64,000 bases of DNA from an uncultured Gammaproteobacteria bacterium (GTDB taxonomy: Bacteria > Pseudomonadota > Gammaproteobacteria > Pseudomonadales > Azotimanducaceae). The notes under the pieces were generated by a model, which was given only the letters and a program-made list of their open reading frames with translations, had not been told where the DNA came from and did not search any database. This document shows, piece by piece, positions 48,315 to 58,439 of the stretch; the first letter of the stretch is position 1; the number at the start of each line of letters is the position of its first letter. The translations under genes and the position numbers were made by a program. The DNA lies in assembly GCA_913050035.1 (NCBI GenBank), contig CAJXAC010000001.1, positions 1 through 64,000 of the forward strand, written 5' to 3'.

Positions 48315-49520
48315 ATGGATATTGGGTTTGCACCACACTACGAAACATTCCGCGACGAGGTTCGGCGCTTTCTTGATGATAACCTAACGGATGACCTCCG
48401 TGATGCCCAGCGATTCTGTCCTGGGATATTCCTAGACTATGAACACAATATTGTTTGGCATCGCATTTTGCATAAACAGGGTTGGATTGCGCCCAGCTGG
48501 CCTCAGGAATACGGGGGCACAGGGTGGGATTTGATCCAACGCTATATATGGTCGATCGAGAAAGCTCAGGCCCACGCACCGGATACAGCACCCATGGGAT
48601 TGGGTATGTGTGGCCCGATGCTGATTGGTTGCGGCACTAAGGCGCAACAACAAGAATATTTACCGCGCATCCTCTCTGGTGAAGATTATTGGTGCCAGGG
48701 CTATTCCGAGCCCGGTTCTGGGTCTGACCTTGCTAGCCTCAAATTGCGCGCGACCACAGATGGCGATGATTTTGTTTTGAATGGCAGCAAAATCTGGACA
48801 TCCCACGCTCATTACGCCAACAAAATGTTTCTCCTTGTGCGCAGTGATGACAGCGGCAAACCACAAGAAGGCATTACATTTTTGTTAATGGATATGGACA
48901 GCCCCGGTGTTCGAGTTGAGCCTATTGTCTTTGCCTCTGGAAGCCATGAAGTAAATCAGGTGTTTTTCGATGACGTTCGAGTACCGAAAAGCAATATCGT
49001 CGGTGAAGAGAACAAGGGTTGGCAGGTTGCAAAGTACTTGTTGGAGTTTGAGCGTGGTGGCTCTACTGGCGGAAACGCGGCGCGTAAAGTGGCGCTGCAG
49101 CGGGTGCGCAAGCTGGCTGAGTCTATTGCGCTAGATGCAGGCACAGTGGCCGAGGATCCAGCCTTCAAGCGTCGATTGGAAGAGACCGAGGTGCAGTTGG
49201 AAGCGATTCAATACACAGAATTCAGGTTGATGGCATCGTTGTCGAAAGGCCAGAATCCAGGGCCTGAGTCATCTGTAATGAAGGCTTTAGCCGCCAAGGT
49301 GCAGCAGCAGATTAGCGAGTTAGCGGTCATTGCAACGGGCCACTATGCAGGTGTTCACCAGCCCGAGGCGCGCAGCGTAGGCACTAATATGCCAATGATT
49401 GGTCCAGAGCCGGGGGCCATGGCATTCACTAATTATTTTAATTTTCGTGCCATCTCTATCGCGGGCGGTAGTGACGAAGTACAGAGAAATATCATGGCCA
49501 AGTTGGTGCTTGGATTATGA
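48315..49520 (+). CDS. Acyl-CoA dehydrogenase family protein
   Basis: WCQGYSEPGSGSDLASLKLRA, GSKIWTSHAHYANKMFLLVRSD, ISIAGGSDEVQRNIMAKLVLGL. Confidence 0.95.
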   Translation: MDIGFAPHYETFRDEVRRFLDDNLTDDLRDAQRFCPGIFLDYEHNIVWHRILHKQGWIAPSWPQEYGGTGWDLIQRYIWSIEKAQAHAPDTAPMGLGMCGPMLIGCGTKAQQQEYLPRILSGEDYWCQGYSEPGSGSDLASLKLRATTDGDDFVLNGSKIWTSHAHYANKMFLLVRSDDSGKPQEGITFLLMDMDSPGVRVEPIVFASGSHEVNQVFFDDVRVPKSNIVGEENKGWQVAKYLLEFERGGSTGGNAARKVALQRVRKLAESIALDAGTVAEDPAFKRRLEETEVQLEAIQYTEFRLMASLSKGQNPGPESSVMKALAAKVQQQISELAVIATGHYAGVHQPEARSVGTNMPMIGPEPGAMAFTNYFNFRAISIAGGSDEVQRNIMAKLVLGL

Positions 49521-51979
49521 ATCATCCCTTTAGTGCGGGCGCGATAGCGGAGGCCGAGGCTTTGGTCGCCCAGATGACCTTGGCGGAAAAAGCTGATTTT
49601 TGTTCCGGTCAAGATTTTTGGCACTTGGCCGATTTGCCGCGCTTGGGAATCGATAAAATAATGGTTACTGATGGTCCGCATGGGCTGCGAAAACAGGCGC
49701 AGGAGGCGGATCACCTCGGTGCTCATCGTAGTGTTGCAGCTACATGCTTTCCTACGGCATCGGCGCTAGCCAGCTCTTGGGATGTAGAGCTTGTTGAACG
49801 CGTTGGCGAGGCATTAGGTCAAACTTGTGTGGACGAGGATGTCAGTGTGTTGCTGGGTCCAGGCCTTAATATCAAGCGTAATCCACTGTGTGGGCGAAAT
49901 TTTGAATACTTCTCAGAAGACCCGTTTCTGAACGGCCACATTGCGGGCAGTCTGGTGCGCGGTATTCAGTCCCAAGGGGTGGGTGCCTGCCTCAAGCACT
50001 TTGCTGTGAATAACCAAGAACGTGGGCGCATGTATATGGATGCAGTGGTTGATGATCGAACCCTGCGTGAGATCTATCTAAAGGGTTTTGAAATAGCGGT
50101 AAAGACCGCGAGGCCATGGACGGTGATGTGCGCATACAACCGTCTGAATGGCGTCTACTGCAGTGAACATGACTGGTTATTGAATCAGGTGCTGCGTGAA
50201 GAGTGGGGTTTTGATGGGTTGGTAATGACTGATTGGGGCGCTGCCAATGACCGCGTGCTTGGTGTTAAGAGTGGTCTCGATTTAGAAATGCCCAACAGCG
50301 GCGGCATAACGGATAAGTTGGTGGCGGGTGCTGTGGCGGCAGGGGAGTTAGATGAGGCCATATTGGATCAGGTAGTTGCTCGTAATGTAGCTTTGAGTCT
50401 GTCCGCGCAAGACCGACAAAAGCCATCGATGGCGGCGGACTCTATAAGTCAGCATGAACTTGCTCGAGACACGGCTGCCCAATGCTGTGTGTTGTTGAAG
50501 AACAACGAGCAAATATTGCCGCTGGCGGCTGGACAAGAGCTTGCGCTGATCGGTGCCTTTGCAGAAAAACCAAGGTTTCAGGGTGCCGGAAGCTCCCAAG
50601 TCCGCCCAACTCAGATTGATACTTTGGCGGCGGCTTTGGCAGAGTACACAGAATCGGTGACCTATGCCGCCGGTTATGACCCTATTCATAGTGAACCCGA
50701 TAAGGACCTTATCGACGAAGCAGTGCGGGCTGCCAGTGCCGCAGAAGTGGCCATAGTTTTTGCGGGATTACCCGGTATATACGAATCCGAAGGCTTCGAC
50801 CGTGAACATATGCGATTACCTGCGCAACACGATGCATTGATTGAAGCAGTGGCGGCGGTTAATCCGCGCACGGTAGTTGTGCTGGCCAATGGCGCGCCGG
50901 TAGAAATGCCGTGGGTGGAGCAGGTCAGTGCAATATTAGAGACTTATCTTGGCGGGCAAGCTGCTGGGGGTGGGATCGCTGATGTATTGATGGGTAAGCG
51001 CAATCCCAGTGGCAAGTTGGCTGAAACCTTCGCTGAACAGTTGGCAGACATTCCGTCGCAACCCTGGTTTCCCGGTGCCCACCGGCAAATGCAATACCGA
51101 GAGGGTCTATACATTGGCTATCGCTATTTCGATACTGCCCGCAGGTCGGTATTGTTTCCCTTCGGCCACGGTCTGAGCTATAGCCGCTTTGAAATCCCTC
51201 GGGCGACTCTGTCAAACGACACACTCACGGCTCAGGGTAGCGTTAAGTTAACGGTAGAAGTGCAAAATACCGGGACTATGGCAGGGGCCGAGGTCGTACA
51301 GGTCTATCGTCATAGTAAGAACAGCACTGTGCACCGCCCTGAACAGGAGCTCTGCGGCTTTGCCAAACTGTACTTAGAAGCAGGTGCTACGGGGTCGGTG
51401 GAAATTCAATTGTTGGCCGACAGTTTTCAAATTTTCGACCACGGCACCCAAAGTTGGGTGTTAGAGGCCGGTGCAGTAGAGTTGCGCATTGGTGTATCCA
51501 GCCGCGATATCCGGCTTACGAAAATGCTCAATATAGCGTCAGTTGATGTGCCCAGCGATTTGGCCGCCGGCGTACCCGGTCCGGAATTTCTGCCCGCTGA
51601 TACGCCTGTCGGTATAGCAGTATCAGACCTAACCTTTGCGCAAATGCTGAATGCCCCGATTCCGGCACCCGAGAGCCCACGCCCTTTCCATCGCAATTCC
51701 TCGGTGGGCGAATTAGGTGCCACATGGCTGGGTGCAAAACTACAGACAAAGCTTACTGATGCTTTCCTAGGCGGCATGGGCTTGGAAAAAGCCGATCAGA
51801 CGACGCGTAAGATGTTCACCGAGATGGCAGAAAATATGCCTTTGCGTGCGATCGTGCTGTTTCAGCGTGGCAAGATCAGCTTTGCACAGCTTGACTGCCT
51901 TCTGGCGCTATTAAATGGCCGTTACTTTGCGGCTTTGCGGCAGGCTTTGAGCCTCTGGCGCAGAGGTGCCGGCAGTTGA
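49517..51979 (+). CDS. Glycoside hydrolase family 3 beta-glucosidase-like protein with fibronectin III-like domain
   Basis: MTDGPHGLRKQ, VGACLKHFAVNNQERGRMYMD, GFDGLVMTDWGA; ATGA overlap with the acyl-CoA dehydrogenase. Confidence 0.95.
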   Translation: MNHPFSAGAIAEAEALVAQMTLAEKADFCSGQDFWHLADLPRLGIDKIMVTDGPHGLRKQAQEADHLGAHRSVAATCFPTASALASSWDVELVERVGEALGQTCVDEDVSVLLGPGLNIKRNPLCGRNFEYFSEDPFLNGHIAGSLVRGIQSQGVGACLKHFAVNNQERGRMYMDAVVDDRTLREIYLKGFEIAVKTARPWTVMCAYNRLNGVYCSEHDWLLNQVLREEWGFDGLVMTDWGAANDRVLGVKSGLDLEMPNSGGITDKLVAGAVAAGELDEAILDQVVARNVALSLSAQDRQKPSMAADSISQHELARDTAAQCCVLLKNNEQILPLAAGQELALIGAFAEKPRFQGAGSSQVRPTQIDTLAAALAEYTESVTYAAGYDPIHSEPDKDLIDEAVRAASAAEVAIVFAGLPGIYESEGFDREHMRLPAQHDALIEAVAAVNPRTVVVLANGAPVEMPWVEQVSAILETYLGGQAAGGGIADVLMGKRNPSGKLAETFAEQLADIPSQPWFPGAHRQMQYREGLYIGYRYFDTARRSVLFPFGHGLSYSRFEIPRATLSNDTLTAQGSVKLTVEVQNTGTMAGAEVVQVYRHSKNSTVHRPEQELCGFAKLYLEAGATGSVEIQLLADSFQIFDHGTQSWVLEAGAVELRIGVSSRDIRLTKMLNIASVDVPSDLAAGVPGPEFLPADTPVGIAVSDLTFAQMLNAPIPAPESPRPFHRNSSVGELGATWLGAKLQTKLTDAFLGGMGLEKADQTTRKMFTEMAENMPLRAIVLFQRGKISFAQLDCLLALLNGRYFAALRQALSLWRRGAGS

Positions 51980-52013
51980 ATACGTTTTAATCAATATCCT
52001 TGGGGAGAAAAAG

Positions 52014-53117
52014 ATGTCTGCAACTAACTATGCTGTTTCACCAGCGGATGGGCCGATTGCGGTAACTGGTGCGAGCGGTTACATCGGTTCTTGGATCGTT
52101 CAGGATTGTATGGAGCAGGGATACGAGGTGCGTGCTTGTGTCCGCGATGCCAGTAATCCTGCTAAGACCGCTCATTTGCTGGACTTAAACAATGACGGTA
52201 TGCGGGGGCAAGTGTCATTGTATGAAGCCGATCTGTTTAAGCCTGGCAGCTACGATGAAGCGTTCAGTGGCTGTGCCGCGGTTATTCACGCAGGAGCAAC
52301 GGTGGGCTTCAATCGCGAGACACCCCAAGAAGTCTATGATGGCTGCTTTAAAGAGAACGCACATGTGATCGAGTCGGTGAAGCGTTCTGGCAGCGTCAAA
52401 CGCTTCGTTTTCACCTCTTCTTTTGCAGCGGTAGGGCATCCGCGTCCTGAAGGATATGTCTTTACCGAAAAAGACTGGTGTGGCGACAACGTTGAAGCAT
52501 ACAAGGGCCGTTGGAGCGAGGAGCAAATCGCGAAAGATCGCGACATTGCCTACGCCATGGCTAAAGCGAACACTGAAAAGCTTATTTACGCTGAAGCGGA
52601 AGCTACAGGCAGTTTTGAGGCACTGGCGATTTTACCCTTGCACGTCATAGGGCCATTGATCGCCAGCAATAACGACCAACCCTGGAGTTGGCAAAATCAC
52701 ATCAGACGTATGATGCAGGGCAAACCTTATAAAGGCGGACGCGAAGGCCGTATGTTATGGAACTGTGTGGATGTGCGAGACGTCGCGCGGGCTCATCGTT
52801 TATGCATGGAAACTACCGTTGGCAGCAATGGCAGCCGCTATATTTTGGCCGCCGCAGATCGTGGCGGAGAGTTATTTACTTGGCAGCTCCAAGCATTGCT
52901 GGAATCCTTGTATCCGATGGTTGGCGACATCGGCGGTGAGCCGATGCAAGGCGAAGCTGGCGATATTCCAGCCAAGCCAACCTACGACGCGCCGCGTGCC
53001 TATTGTCTGTTGGCCAAGCAAGAACTCGGTCTGGAGACCTTCGATCTAGAAACCACAGTCAGAGATACCGTGGATTCATACTATGCGGTCGGCTTATTAG
53101 GTGACGCAACCGGCTGA
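52014..53117 (+). CDS. NAD-dependent epimerase/dehydratase (dihydroflavonol-4-reductase-like)
   Basis: IAVTGASGYIGSWIVQDCMEQGYEVRACVRDASNPAKTAHLLDL; paralog of 28762..29838. Confidence 0.92.
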   Translation: MSATNYAVSPADGPIAVTGASGYIGSWIVQDCMEQGYEVRACVRDASNPAKTAHLLDLNNDGMRGQVSLYEADLFKPGSYDEAFSGCAAVIHAGATVGFNRETPQEVYDGCFKENAHVIESVKRSGSVKRFVFTSSFAAVGHPRPEGYVFTEKDWCGDNVEAYKGRWSEEQIAKDRDIAYAMAKANTEKLIYAEAEATGSFEALAILPLHVIGPLIASNNDQPWSWQNHIRRMMQGKPYKGGREGRMLWNCVDVRDVARAHRLCMETTVGSNGSRYILAAADRGGELFTWQLQALLESLYPMVGDIGGEPMQGEAGDIPAKPTYDAPRAYCLLAKQELGLETFDLETTVRDTVDSYYAVGLLGDATG

Positions 53118-54461
53118 CTAGATCAGATCCTGGTCTGCAATCCAGTTACCGTGGGCGCCATAGGGTACCGGGTAGGGCAGTTCGATACTGGCCACTGGGG
53201 CGGCGGAAAAATTGTCGGCATCAATAATGACGAGTTTGGACTTGTTCTTGTGCTCGTTATGCACGAGGCACAGCACCCAGCCGTCGTTCTCGGCCTCGGA
53301 GGAAGGCACTTGAGCATAGACGGGTTCAGCGCCGCGAGTACCGTCGCCTAAAAGGTGCTCGTTACAGTGGCCGCTGGCTAAATCATACTGGTAAAGCTTT
53401 GGACCGTAGATCGGCTCTTCGCTGTTGCCCTCGCCATCCAGCGCCATGAGGTAGCCAAATTGGCTGGGTTGGCCAACAAAGCGGTCGTTGACTCGGCCAA
53501 AGTCGCCGGGGCGATCGTCAACTTTTTCCTCAGTAACCTGCCCAGTAGCCAGATTTATCTGCCAGCGATGTAGGCGTGATACTTCAGAGAAGTCGCCTGA
53601 GTCTGCGCCGAATGCGGAGTCTTGCTTGGATACGAATAGGGTAATGACATCGCCCTGTTCCCAGGCATTAACCTGATGAAAGACGTAGCATGGATTGATT
53701 TCAAACCAACGAATATCGCTCGCGCTGCCGGTACGTGGCATAACGCCGAGGCGCGCCTGATTTTCGCGCTTGAAGCGAAAGGGTATACCGCTGGCCAGAA
53801 GATCCAGATCAAAGGCCAGGGGCAGATCCATGAAAATCACGTAATTTTCGGTGATGTTGAAGTCATGCATCATCACCATTTCTGGTAGTTCAATACCCTC
53901 TAATTGCTTTAACTTGCCGTCTGCGCCCACGCGAATGTATTGCAAAAACGGCTGTTCAAAAGAAAAGTAACTGAAAGCTAATAGTTCGCCGGTAACCGGA
54001 CAGACCTTAGGGTGCGCTGTCATCGAGCAGGGCAGAGCCTCATCAAAATTTTCGCAGCCAATGGTGTTAAGTTCGCGATCTATCGCCCAAGGCCAATGAG
54101 CCTCTTCGAGACACAAGATTTTTTTATTGTGGGCCATCACATGGGTATTACCCTTGCCGCGTCGCAGATCGCCGATACCACCCATGGGATCGGTTAGCGG
54201 ATCAGTAATGTCCGGGGTCTGCACAAAGCGGTTACGGTACCATTCGGCATTACCGTTCTGCAGTCGAACGCCGTGTACCATGCCATCGCCGAGAAACCAA
54301 TGATCGCCAGTCCCTGACGCAGGATTAGGCCCGGTGCGCAGATATACGCCATTTAGTTCCGGTGGAATCGTGCCTTCAACCTTGAGTTCCGCACTGGTGT
54401 GCTCTTGCTGTGTCGGCGCCCAATTGCCGCGCAAAAACCAGGCTGTGCTTTGGTCATTCAT
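53118..54461 (-). CDS. Carotenoid oxygenase family protein (carotenoid/lignostilbene cleavage)
   Basis: GTIPPELNGVYLRTGPNPA...HWFLGDGMVHGVRL, MTAHPKVCPVTGELLAFSY, VMMHDFNITENYVIFMDLPL, FHQVNAWEQGD. Confidence 0.94.
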   Translation of the reverse strand: MNDQSTAWFLRGNWAPTQQEHTSAELKVEGTIPPELNGVYLRTGPNPASGTGDHWFLGDGMVHGVRLQNGNAEWYRNRFVQTPDITDPLTDPMGGIGDLRRGKGNTHVMAHNKKILCLEEAHWPWAIDRELNTIGCENFDEALPCSMTAHPKVCPVTGELLAFSYFSFEQPFLQYIRVGADGKLKQLEGIELPEMVMMHDFNITENYVIFMDLPLAFDLDLLASGIPFRFKRENQARLGVMPRTGSASDIRWFEINPCYVFHQVNAWEQGDVITLFVSKQDSAFGADSGDFSEVSRLHRWQINLATGQVTEEKVDDRPGDFGRVNDRFVGQPSQFGYLMALDGEGNSEEPIYGPKLYQYDLASGHCNEHLLGDGTRGAEPVYAQVPSSEAENDGWVLCLVHNEHKNKSKLVIIDADNFSAAPVASIELPYPVPYGAHGNWIADQDLI

Positions 54462-54549
54462 GCTCGCTCCCCAACGATGTCTCGGTCTCATATTGATGCG
54501 ATACGCGTGGGAATGCCAGTGCCTAAATGTCGTTATCAGGCGTGGTTTT

Positions 54550-55422
54550 TTACAAACTCCCCAGATCGCAGCCGCGTTTTTGCAGCATAGGTTTTAGCTC
54601 TCGATAGGCTGCGGGTGTCTTACTCAGGGGAATGTGTGGGTACAGGTGATGCACGATGTGGTACTGCATACCTAAGGACAAGAGGTTGCCTAGTCGACTT
54701 TTAAATGCCCGAGTGGCTCTATAGCGCCCCTTCTGGTTGCCCGGGTGATGCGGCGCCCAGCTCAAATAGTATTGAATGTAGGTTTCTCCAATGTGTTTTG
54801 GCAGCCACCACAGCAAGGCGGCTTCCAGTGCGTAGCCGCTCCACGCCATGGTGATTAAAAACCCAAGGTACACTAACTCATAAACCAAAGCGTCGATGAT
54901 CTCATTATCCTTACCCACGCGTTGCAGCGCGTCTGTATAGCTTTGACTGGCGTTCGAGCCGGGCTGGCGCATTTTGATGCTATTAACCAAAAAATCGAAA
55001 TCACTCGGTGCATGCACTGGATAATCGGGATCCAACTGCGGATCGTTGGTATGGGCGTGATGCTCCATATGGGTATCACGTAGCACTCGATAGGGCTGCA
55101 CCATAGGAATAACTGAGATATGGCCCACTAATTCATTTAGCCATCGCAGAGGTTGGCCGCGGCGAGCGATGATATTGTGCTGGGCTTCGTGGGACGGCAG
55201 GTAACAAAGCGCGACATTAATCGAGGCAATAATGAAGCCGAGCCACAGAGGTATGATGTCAAAAAGCACCAGCGGCCATAGGGACAACCAAACGGCCAAA
55301 TTGCAGAACGCCCAGGCCACTGCGCCCCAAGGCACTATGCGCATGTATTTAGCGGCGATTTGGCGCTCCACTTCATCCAAAGCGGCGGTATCGCTGGTTT
55401 CGGAGTATTCAATTTCGCTCAT
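54550..55422 (-). CDS. Fatty acid desaturase family protein
   Basis: CYLPSHEAQHNI, RDTHMEHHAHTND, MQYHIVHHLYPHIPL: three histidine boxes. Confidence 0.93.
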   Translation of the reverse strand: MSEIEYSETSDTAALDEVERQIAAKYMRIVPWGAVAWAFCNLAVWLSLWPLVLFDIIPLWLGFIIASINVALCYLPSHEAQHNIIARRGQPLRWLNELVGHISVIPMVQPYRVLRDTHMEHHAHTNDPQLDPDYPVHAPSDFDFLVNSIKMRQPGSNASQSYTDALQRVGKDNEIIDALVYELVYLGFLITMAWSGYALEAALLWWLPKHIGETYIQYYLSWAPHHPGNQKGRYRATRAFKSRLGNLLSLGMQYHIVHHLYPHIPLSKTPAAYRELKPMLQKRGCDLGSL

Positions 55423-55613
55423 GGCTTTATCCAAAACCAAGAGCCACGTATTTGCGCCGCTAATCCCAAACCGCCGCCGACGATAATACCTATCCACAGC
55501 GGGTTAATATCGGCTGTAGACACACCAAGGGCGACCAGAGATTGCGCGATTAGGGGCGCTAAAAATGCTATTCCAAAGACCAGTGGCGAGAACAATAAAC
55601 CCAGCAGTTTCAT
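55419..55613 (-). CDS. Small membrane protein
   Basis: MKLLGLLFSPLVFGIAFLAPLIAQSLVALG...WIGIIVGGGLGLAAQIRG; ATGA overlap with the desaturase start. Confidence 0.6.
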   Translation of the reverse strand: MKLLGLLFSPLVFGIAFLAPLIAQSLVALGVSTADINPLWIGIIVGGGLGLAAQIRGSWFWIKP

Positions 55614-55711
55614 ATGGTAGATGCCTTTGTGGCAGAGCGTTGCGGGATAGTATAGGTTCAAGGTCTACGGCTTGCCAATAATGAAAGCTGGGGTAGCTGA
55701 GGAAATATGCG

Positions 55712-56008
55712 ATGAAATTGCTTGATGCGCGTTGGTTTCGAGTGCTGGCGATTTTCGTCTTGTTGTTGGTGCTATTGGGCTTAAACCTGAACCGGTTAAT
55801 CGTGTTGATCGATAAACGCTATTACGAGCCCACCTATCGCGGCTGTATCACCGTTATGGGGTGGATCGCAGAGGACGTGACTCAGTTAGAGCGGCAAATC
55901 GTGTGCAACATTACTATGGTAAGGATCATCGCGGATGCTGAAAGAGCGCTGGCCGCAGAGGCTACACCTGGCGATGAAAAAGACCCTTCAGCGCAACTGG
56001 GGCAATAG
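55712..56008 (+). CDS. Hypothetical membrane-anchored protein
   Basis: N-terminal TM FRVLAIFVLLLVLLGLNLNRLIVLI; no family recognised. Confidence 0.5.
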   Translation: MKLLDARWFRVLAIFVLLLVLLGLNLNRLIVLIDKRYYEPTYRGCITVMGWIAEDVTQLERQIVCNITMVRIIADAERALAAEATPGDEKDPSAQLGQ

Positions 56009-56072
56009 CCGGGAAACAGAAGCCTTCAGCGTAATTTGGACGACTTCCGGCAATAAAGAGCCTTCAGGGTAA
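55985..56072. repeat. Imperfect 38-bp tandem repeat (about 2.3 copies)
   Basis: CCTTCAGCGCAA at 55985, CCTTCAGCGTAA at 56023, CCTTCAGGGTAA at 56061; exact 38-bp spacing. Confidence 0.6.
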
Positions 56073-56099
56073 TCGTGTGGTTACTTGTCAATTGAAACT

Positions 56100-57032
56100 C
56101 TAATGGCGACCGGAATTTAGCAACATTTTGGCAAGGGCCTCGCCACTTAAGTAAGCGCCTTCAGCACCGATCCCTAAACACCAATCGCCGGCCACAGCCA
56201 GGCCCAGATCAGAGTCAAACAAGTAAGGGCGCCCCAGAGCGCGGCCGGTATGTGCGTATCGCCACCTATGAACTGCGCAGTGTAAGAGTTGTCCCATATC
56301 AGTGGTGATGTCTTGCAATGATGCCATCAAAGCTGCTTGCACATCGGTAGGGTTATCCTCCTCATGCTTTTGACTCCAGGCCACCGCAGCTTCGACCACG
56401 TAATGGTAGTCTTCTGGGCCAAGTGCGCGCTCTGGTTTTGAATGCTCGGCGCTTACACGGCGAATCACATCATGGGTCGGGCGCAGTTCTTGGGTGGTGA
56501 TTATTGGCAAGGCGGTGACCAGCATCATCACCCATGCCGGTGTCATGTGCACATCCGCCAATGCCTTTATTATTGGCGTATCCAGAGTTTTGATAAGGGC
56601 TTGAGTTTGTGGACATGGTGCAGTGATAACTAATTTGGCATAAGGACCATGCTCGCTGCCATGCTGGTCAATGAGGGACCATCCCCTGGCGCGCCGCTCG
56701 ATTGACTGGATCTGACAGCCGCGTTGAATGTTCAGCGGCTCAGCAAGTTCTTTAGCCAGCTGATTAACGCCAAGTTCCGGTAGGTAGTGTCGGGCATTGT
56801 TGTCGCAATCCCAATCGTGATATGAATGAATTCTCTCGCACCACTGCGCAGTCTCGCCGTGCAAACTGGGTGCGCCATGATCGAAGCGCCATTGCTCATG
56901 GCGTCGTGTTGCAAGACGGCCACCGACGCCGCGGCCCTTATCAAAAAGTTCAACGGTGATCCCTGCAGGCCGCAAAACTTCAGCGCAGCGAAGGCCGCAA
57001 ATACCAGCGCCAATGATGGCGAGATCGGACAT
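56100..57032 (-). CDS. FAD-dependent (renalase-like) oxidoreductase
   Basis: LAIIGAGICGLRCAEVLRPAGITVELFDKGRGVGGRLATRRHEQWRFDHGA; C-terminal LGLAVAGDWCLGIGAEGAYLSG. Confidence 0.88.
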   Translation of the reverse strand: MSDLAIIGAGICGLRCAEVLRPAGITVELFDKGRGVGGRLATRRHEQWRFDHGAPSLHGETAQWCERIHSYHDWDCDNNARHYLPELGVNQLAKELAEPLNIQRGCQIQSIERRARGWSLIDQHGSEHGPYAKLVITAPCPQTQALIKTLDTPIIKALADVHMTPAWVMMLVTALPIITTQELRPTHDVIRRVSAEHSKPERALGPEDYHYVVEAAVAWSQKHEEDNPTDVQAALMASLQDITTDMGQLLHCAVHRWRYAHTGRALGRPYLFDSDLGLAVAGDWCLGIGAEGAYLSGEALAKMLLNSGRH

Positions 57033-57198
57033 GGAGCAATCCACAAGTTGTGAGGGCGATACTGTATACAAAAGGGGGTCAAAGGTTTGTGACGACCACG
57101 TTGTCGATTTTGTGTCTGAGTTCCCGTTATTAAAGGCGTTTTAGCGGTTGATAAACTAGTGCGAAAGCCTATAGGAACTAGACGATTTGTTATCATTT

Positions 57199-57684
57199 AT
57201 GACCGCGCAGCCGAGCGATTTGAACACAGTGAATGGGTTGATCCTTGATGCGATTGGTGTATGGCCGATTTCGGCGCGGCTGAGTCGTCTTGTAGCCTTG
57301 CCGCTGAGGTATGATGCTGTTGATTTTCAAGATTTTGAAATGGTCTTGTGTTATAAAGCCGCCGCGGAATTCGGGGTTGCGATATGGCAGCCGGACGCAT
57401 CAATACAGGGGGACGATTACAACCAAGCAGCATTACTGCACGGGTTGTATGTTGCACCCAGTGCGCAAGATCAAGGCATCGGTCGGGCGCTAGTAAAAGA
57501 GATTGCGCAGCGAGCCAGCCGGTGCCAAAGAGACACTTTATATGTGCGTGCTGAACGGTTCGCCGTAGAGTTCTTTAGGCGCGTAGGCTGTCGTCAGTTG
57601 AGTTCGCATGAAGGCCCTGAAGCGGGCGCCCAGGCTTACCCTCATCGTTTCGTGATGAAGGTGGCCGATGCGGTTAGCGCTTAG
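57199..57684 (+). CDS. GNAT family N-acetyltransferase
   Basis: LHGLYVAPSAQDQGIGRALVKEIAQRA (acetyl-CoA binding). Confidence 0.85.
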   Translation: MTAQPSDLNTVNGLILDAIGVWPISARLSRLVALPLRYDAVDFQDFEMVLCYKAAAEFGVAIWQPDASIQGDDYNQAALLHGLYVAPSAQDQGIGRALVKEIAQRASRCQRDTLYVRAERFAVEFFRRVGCRQLSSHEGPEAGAQAYPHRFVMKVADAVSA

Positions 57685-57752
57685 CGTTACCACGGGATTG
57701 TGCTTTGCTATAAAGCGCTGAAGAAAAAAATAACTCTGAGGAAAACAAGAAG

Positions 57753-58094
57753 ATGGCAAAGAGTGGCCGTAGTGGTCTGAAGAAAAACCTGTTTGCAGTC
57801 TGTGCTGTAGTGGCGTACGCGCTTATTGGGTCTGCATCTGGGGCCTGGGCAGACGAAGAAGGTGCAGAATTGGCATGGAAGTATCACTGTGTAACTTGTC
57901 ATGGAGACACCGGCGTAGCAAGCTCCGATCGCTATCCGAATATTGCCGGCCAAAACGTGGGCTACTTGGTAAGCCGCCTGAACTATTTTCGCGAAGGCCA
58001 AGAGCCGGGCAATCAAATGAATGCTCAGGCAGTTCTTCTGAGCGATGAAGATATACAAAGGTTGGCTGAATATTTCAGCCGCCAAGCGAATTGA
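57753..58094 (+). CDS. c-type cytochrome (class I, c4/c553-like)
   Basis: Signal peptide; ELAWKYHCVTCHGDTGVASSDRYPNIAGQNVGYL. Confidence 0.9.
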   Translation: MAKSGRSGLKKNLFAVCAVVAYALIGSASGAWADEEGAELAWKYHCVTCHGDTGVASSDRYPNIAGQNVGYLVSRLNYFREGQEPGNQMNAQAVLLSDEDIQRLAEYFSRQAN

Positions 58095-58411
58095 GGTTGG
58101 CTGTGAATACATTGAAAAAGTTTCTTCAGTTGGCGTCTATTGGCGTCGTAGCGTTGCTGGGCGCATGTTCCGGTGAGCCTGTTGATGGAGCAGCTTTGGC
58201 TGTAGAGAAAGGCTGTATCGCCTGTCATGGTCAAGACGGTAAGGCGATCGCAGATATTTATCCGAACTTGAATGGGCAATGGGAGCGCTATTTGCGTTTG
58301 CAATTGCAGGCTTACCGCTCGGAGAAGCGAGTTAATGCCGTGATGTACGGCATGGCGAAGGATCTTACAGACGAAGAGATTCGCATTCTTGCGGCCCACT
58401 ACGGGAAATAA
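58091..58411 (+). CDS. c-type cytochrome lipoprotein
   Basis: Lipobox LLGACSG; GCIACHGQDGKAIADIYPNLNGQWERYL; ATGA-like overlap with the previous gene. Confidence 0.88.
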   Translation: MRLAVNTLKKFLQLASIGVVALLGACSGEPVDGAALAVEKGCIACHGQDGKAIADIYPNLNGQWERYLRLQLQAYRSEKRVNAVMYGMAKDLTDEEIRILAAHYGK

Positions 58412-58439
58412 AATCTCCTTCTGAGAGCGCATTGAGGAC

